The notes under the pieces are model-generated. The model worked only from the letters and a program-made list of their open reading frames with translations. It had not been told where the DNA came from and did not search any database. A stretch of DNA of 64,000 bases from Paraburkholderia silviterrae. Its GTDB lineage: Bacteria; Pseudomonadota; Gammaproteobacteria; Burkholderiales; Burkholderiaceae. This document shows, piece by piece, positions 62,519 through 64,000 of this stretch. How positions within the stretch are numbered: position 1 is the first letter of the stretch; each line of letters begins with the position of its first letter. A program made the translations under genes and the position numbers. The stretch is taken from NCBI RefSeq assembly GCF_004353915.1, contig NZ_SMRP01000002.1:657319-721318 (forward strand). Reading direction: 5' to 3'.

Positions 62519-62623
62519 TTAGCGCGGAACCGGCGTCGGGTCCGGCTGCGGCTGGTTCTTGGACTTGCAGCAACCGCCTGCGAGTTTGGCGTTGGCGAGT
62601 TGGCCGCGATCGATTTTTTCCAT
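62519..62623 (-). CDS. 34-residue Gly-Gly leader peptide precursor
   Basis: A very short gene with a GGAG nine bases before its ATG. The leader is 17 residues and ends LAGG, which fits a C39 double-glycine site at -1, -2 and -4 but not at -7 or -12 of the full consensus. The predicted core is 17 residues, begins CCKSK and ends PQPDPTPVPR, hence a Cys pair at the new N-terminus and a Pro-rich tail. It is the first gene before an acyltransferase-like gene and a C39 exporter, which supports it as the exported substrate. Bacteriocin, signal or lipopeptide roles are all open. Confidence 0.65.
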   Translation of the reverse strand: MEKIDRGQLANAKLAGGCCKSKNQPQPDPTPVPR

Positions 62624-63037
62624 TTCTGGTTCTCCAATGGATAGGTGAAAACCACCCCGTTTTGGTGGCGCGGCTATCTTAACAGGTGGAATTAAATCCA
62701 ATCCATCGTTGACATATTTTCATAATAATTTACATAAATCCACAATATTCTTAATTAATTGGCTTTGCTGATCACATTAATAAGAATATTGATTTATCTC
62801 TTCCGTCAAGCTGTAAAAATAATTGCGCATGCCCCATGCACAAAAAAATTCGCCATCCGGAATTGATAACAGATTCGAACCCGAATTAAGAATATTCGTA
62901 TTCCTGACACCCGTGTTCCACCAATAGAGTTGCGCAACGCATCGCCAAAACTTGGCTTTTTTTTCGAGATCCAGGCATTCACCAGGATGTCAGAGGCGCA
63001 TGCGCGGACTAAAATCAACTCTAATATGGTTTCCTGA
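62624..63037. other. AT-rich divergent region between peptide operon and adhesin
   Basis: About 400 bases, much richer in A+T than the rest of the window. It contains an inverted repeat and a third copy of the TAAGAATATT motif, and on the minus strand a possible -35 TTGACG near 62805-62815 for the peptide gene. A 70-codon minus-strand frame is present but not convincing. Confidence 0.6.
62743..62791. promoter_or_regulatory. inverted repeat of TAAGAATATTG
   Basis: CAATATTCTTA (62743-62753) and TAAGAATATTG (62781-62791) are perfect 11-base arms. A third near-copy, TAAGAATATTC, lies at 62887-62897 and contains the palindrome GAATATTC. They may bind a regulator of the two divergent units. Confidence 0.5.
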
Positions 63038-64000
63038 ATGAATAAGACCTATCGCTCAGTCTGGAGCGAAACAGACCAAACTTGGGTCGCGGCGCCCGAA
63101 ACCGCCACGGCTCACCGCAAATCTTCACGCCGCCTCGCCGTCCTCGCCACTGGGGCTGTCGGACTCGCAACAAGCCTCTCATCTGGTTCAACATTTGCCG
63201 CGCCAGTTGGAACTGTGGGCCAAGGCGGCCTTGAGATTTGCTCGGGCGCAAAGGGGTACGCGTGGGGCTACAGCGGCGGCAGCGAATCGCTGGACTGCTC
63301 GACCGACGGCAAGGGCACAAGCGACGGCCTCGCCTTCTCGCTGAACAACGCGGCCGATACGAAGGGCGGCTACGGGTTCGGCGCATCGACGGCGCAGGTG
63401 GCCGGCTACACGAATGGCACGCTCAATATCCGCGGCGCGAGCGTCATGGTTTATGGCCCGACGACGTTCGACAGCGTCGTCACGATGAGCAACCAGAAGA
63501 TCGTGCAACTCGCGCCGGGCAAGATTTCGGCGGACAGCACGGAGGCCGTCAACGGCTCGCAGCTCTATGCCATCTCTTCTGGCATCGGCAACGCGGTGCA
63601 ATACGACTCGCCGGCAAAGAACTCCGTCACCCTGGGCGGAGCCAATACCAGCGCACCGGTCGCACTGCATAACGTCGCCAACGGTGTGCTGTCGCCTGTC
63701 AGCGCCGACGCCGTCAACGGCGCGCAGCTCTACGACACCAACTCGAACATCTCGAACCTCTCTGGCGACGTCACCAACATCCAGGGCGACATCACCAACA
63801 TCAACGGCAAGCTCGCCGATGCGGTGGTCTACGACTCGTCGGCGCACAATTCGGTGACGCTCGGTGGCGCAAAGGCCAGCGCACCGGTCGCACTGCATAA
63901 CGTCGCCAACGGTGACCTTTCGGTAGCCAGCACTGACGCTGTCAACGGCTCCCAGCTCTACGCCACGAACTCGAACATCTCGAACCTCGCTGGCGACGTC
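63038..64000 (+). CDS. YadA-like trimeric autotransporter adhesin (N-terminal part)
   Basis: The first 321 residues of a protein that continues beyond the window. Residues 1-25 form an extended signal peptide region (MNKTYRSVWSETDQTWVAAP) of the ESPR type, followed by a hydrophobic core and cleavage near FAA (about residue 54). The passenger has STEAVNGSQLY, ADAVNGAQLY and TDAVNGSQLY neck motifs. Two 76-residue repeats begin at 63593 and 63821 and share a DNA block of over 30 identical bases. The head start has two Cys (ICSGAK and LDCST), unusual for this family. Surface adhesion is the expected role. Confidence 0.9.
   Translation, partial: MNKTYRSVWSETDQTWVAAPETATAHRKSSRRLAVLATGAVGLATSLSSGSTFAAPVGTVGQGGLEICSGAKGYAWGYSGGSESLDCSTDGKGTSDGLAFSLNNAADTKGGYGFGASTAQVAGYTNGTLNIRGASVMVYGPTTFDSVVTMSNQKIVQLAPGKISADSTEAVNGSQLYAISSGIGNAVQYDSPAKNSVTLGGANTSAPVALHNVANGVLSPVSADAVNGAQLYDTNSNISNLSGDVTNIQGDITNINGKLADAVVYDSSAHNSVTLGGAKASAPVALHNVANGDLSVASTDAVNGSQLYATNSNISNLAGDV

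Noticed and set aside
62519..62623. Peptide gene as a classical lipoprotein
   Set aside because: There is no hydrophobic leader and the -3 position before the Cys is Ala rather than Leu, so a signal peptidase II lipobox is unlikely.
62806..63018. 70-codon minus-strand frame containing a Gly-Gly pair, possibly a second peptide precursor
   Set aside because: It lies in AT-rich promoter DNA, has no ribosome-binding site, and the Gly-Gly sits without leader-like context. The 34-codon gene fits far better.

Overview
The window is GC-rich, densely coded chromosomal DNA from a member of the Burkholderiaceae, most likely Paraburkholderia, Burkholderia or Caballeronia. That placement rests on gene content and protein style (kgu 2-ketogluconate genes, a PuuD-type urate hydroxylase, potFGHI, a YadA-like adhesin with an ESPR leader), not on a database match. 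No rRNA, tRNA, insertion sequence, prophage or CRISPR array was seen.

Left part (1-12.8 kb). A YhfC-type intramembrane protease is cut by the left edge. A complete leftward 2-ketogluconate catabolism operon follows (kguE-kguK-kguT-kguD-ptxS). Its leader holds a perfect 18-bp palindrome resembling a PtxS operator and an elaborate set of six short repeats that fold on each other. Next come a divergent LysR/YeiH pair, a glutathione S-transferase, a ClC chloride channel with CBS domains, and an Ntn-hydrolase of the C45/phospholipase B-like kind.

Middle (12.8-38 kb). A VapBC toxin-antitoxin pair, small secreted or DUF proteins, and a TetR-controlled tripartite RND efflux operon are followed by a YfiM-like protein. 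An inverted repeat carrying four DnaA-box-like 9-mers lies next to mrcA (PBP1A). Then come a possible ribbon-helix-helix protein, a PspA homologue with a TPR membrane partner, a Baeyer-Villiger-type monooxygenase, a methyltransferase, a possible 42-residue membrane peptide, a soluble chemoreceptor and the putrescine importer potFGHI.

Right part (38-64 kb). OmpW and a nitronate monooxygenase lie downstream of a perfect FNR/ANR box. They are followed by an aldehyde dehydrogenase, a YbiT-type ABC-F protein, a GlxR-like dehydrogenase and a dodecin. A purine-use cluster follows: a BMP-family ABC importer, a LysR regulator, an 8-oxoguanine deaminase-like amidohydrolase, 5-hydroxyisourate hydrolase and PuuD.

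The most unusual locus is at 56.1-62.6 kb. It is a leftward operon encoding a 34-residue peptide with a Gly-Gly leader and a Cys-Cys/Pro-rich core, an acyltransferase-like protein lacking the usual HX4D/E motif, an HlyD adaptor, an ABC exporter with an apparently intact C39 peptidase, and a TolC-like channel with a low-complexity tail written by two ten-copy hexanucleotide arrays. It looks like a complete export and possibly modification system for a very short peptide. An AT-rich island separates it from a divergent trimeric autotransporter adhesin cut by the right edge.
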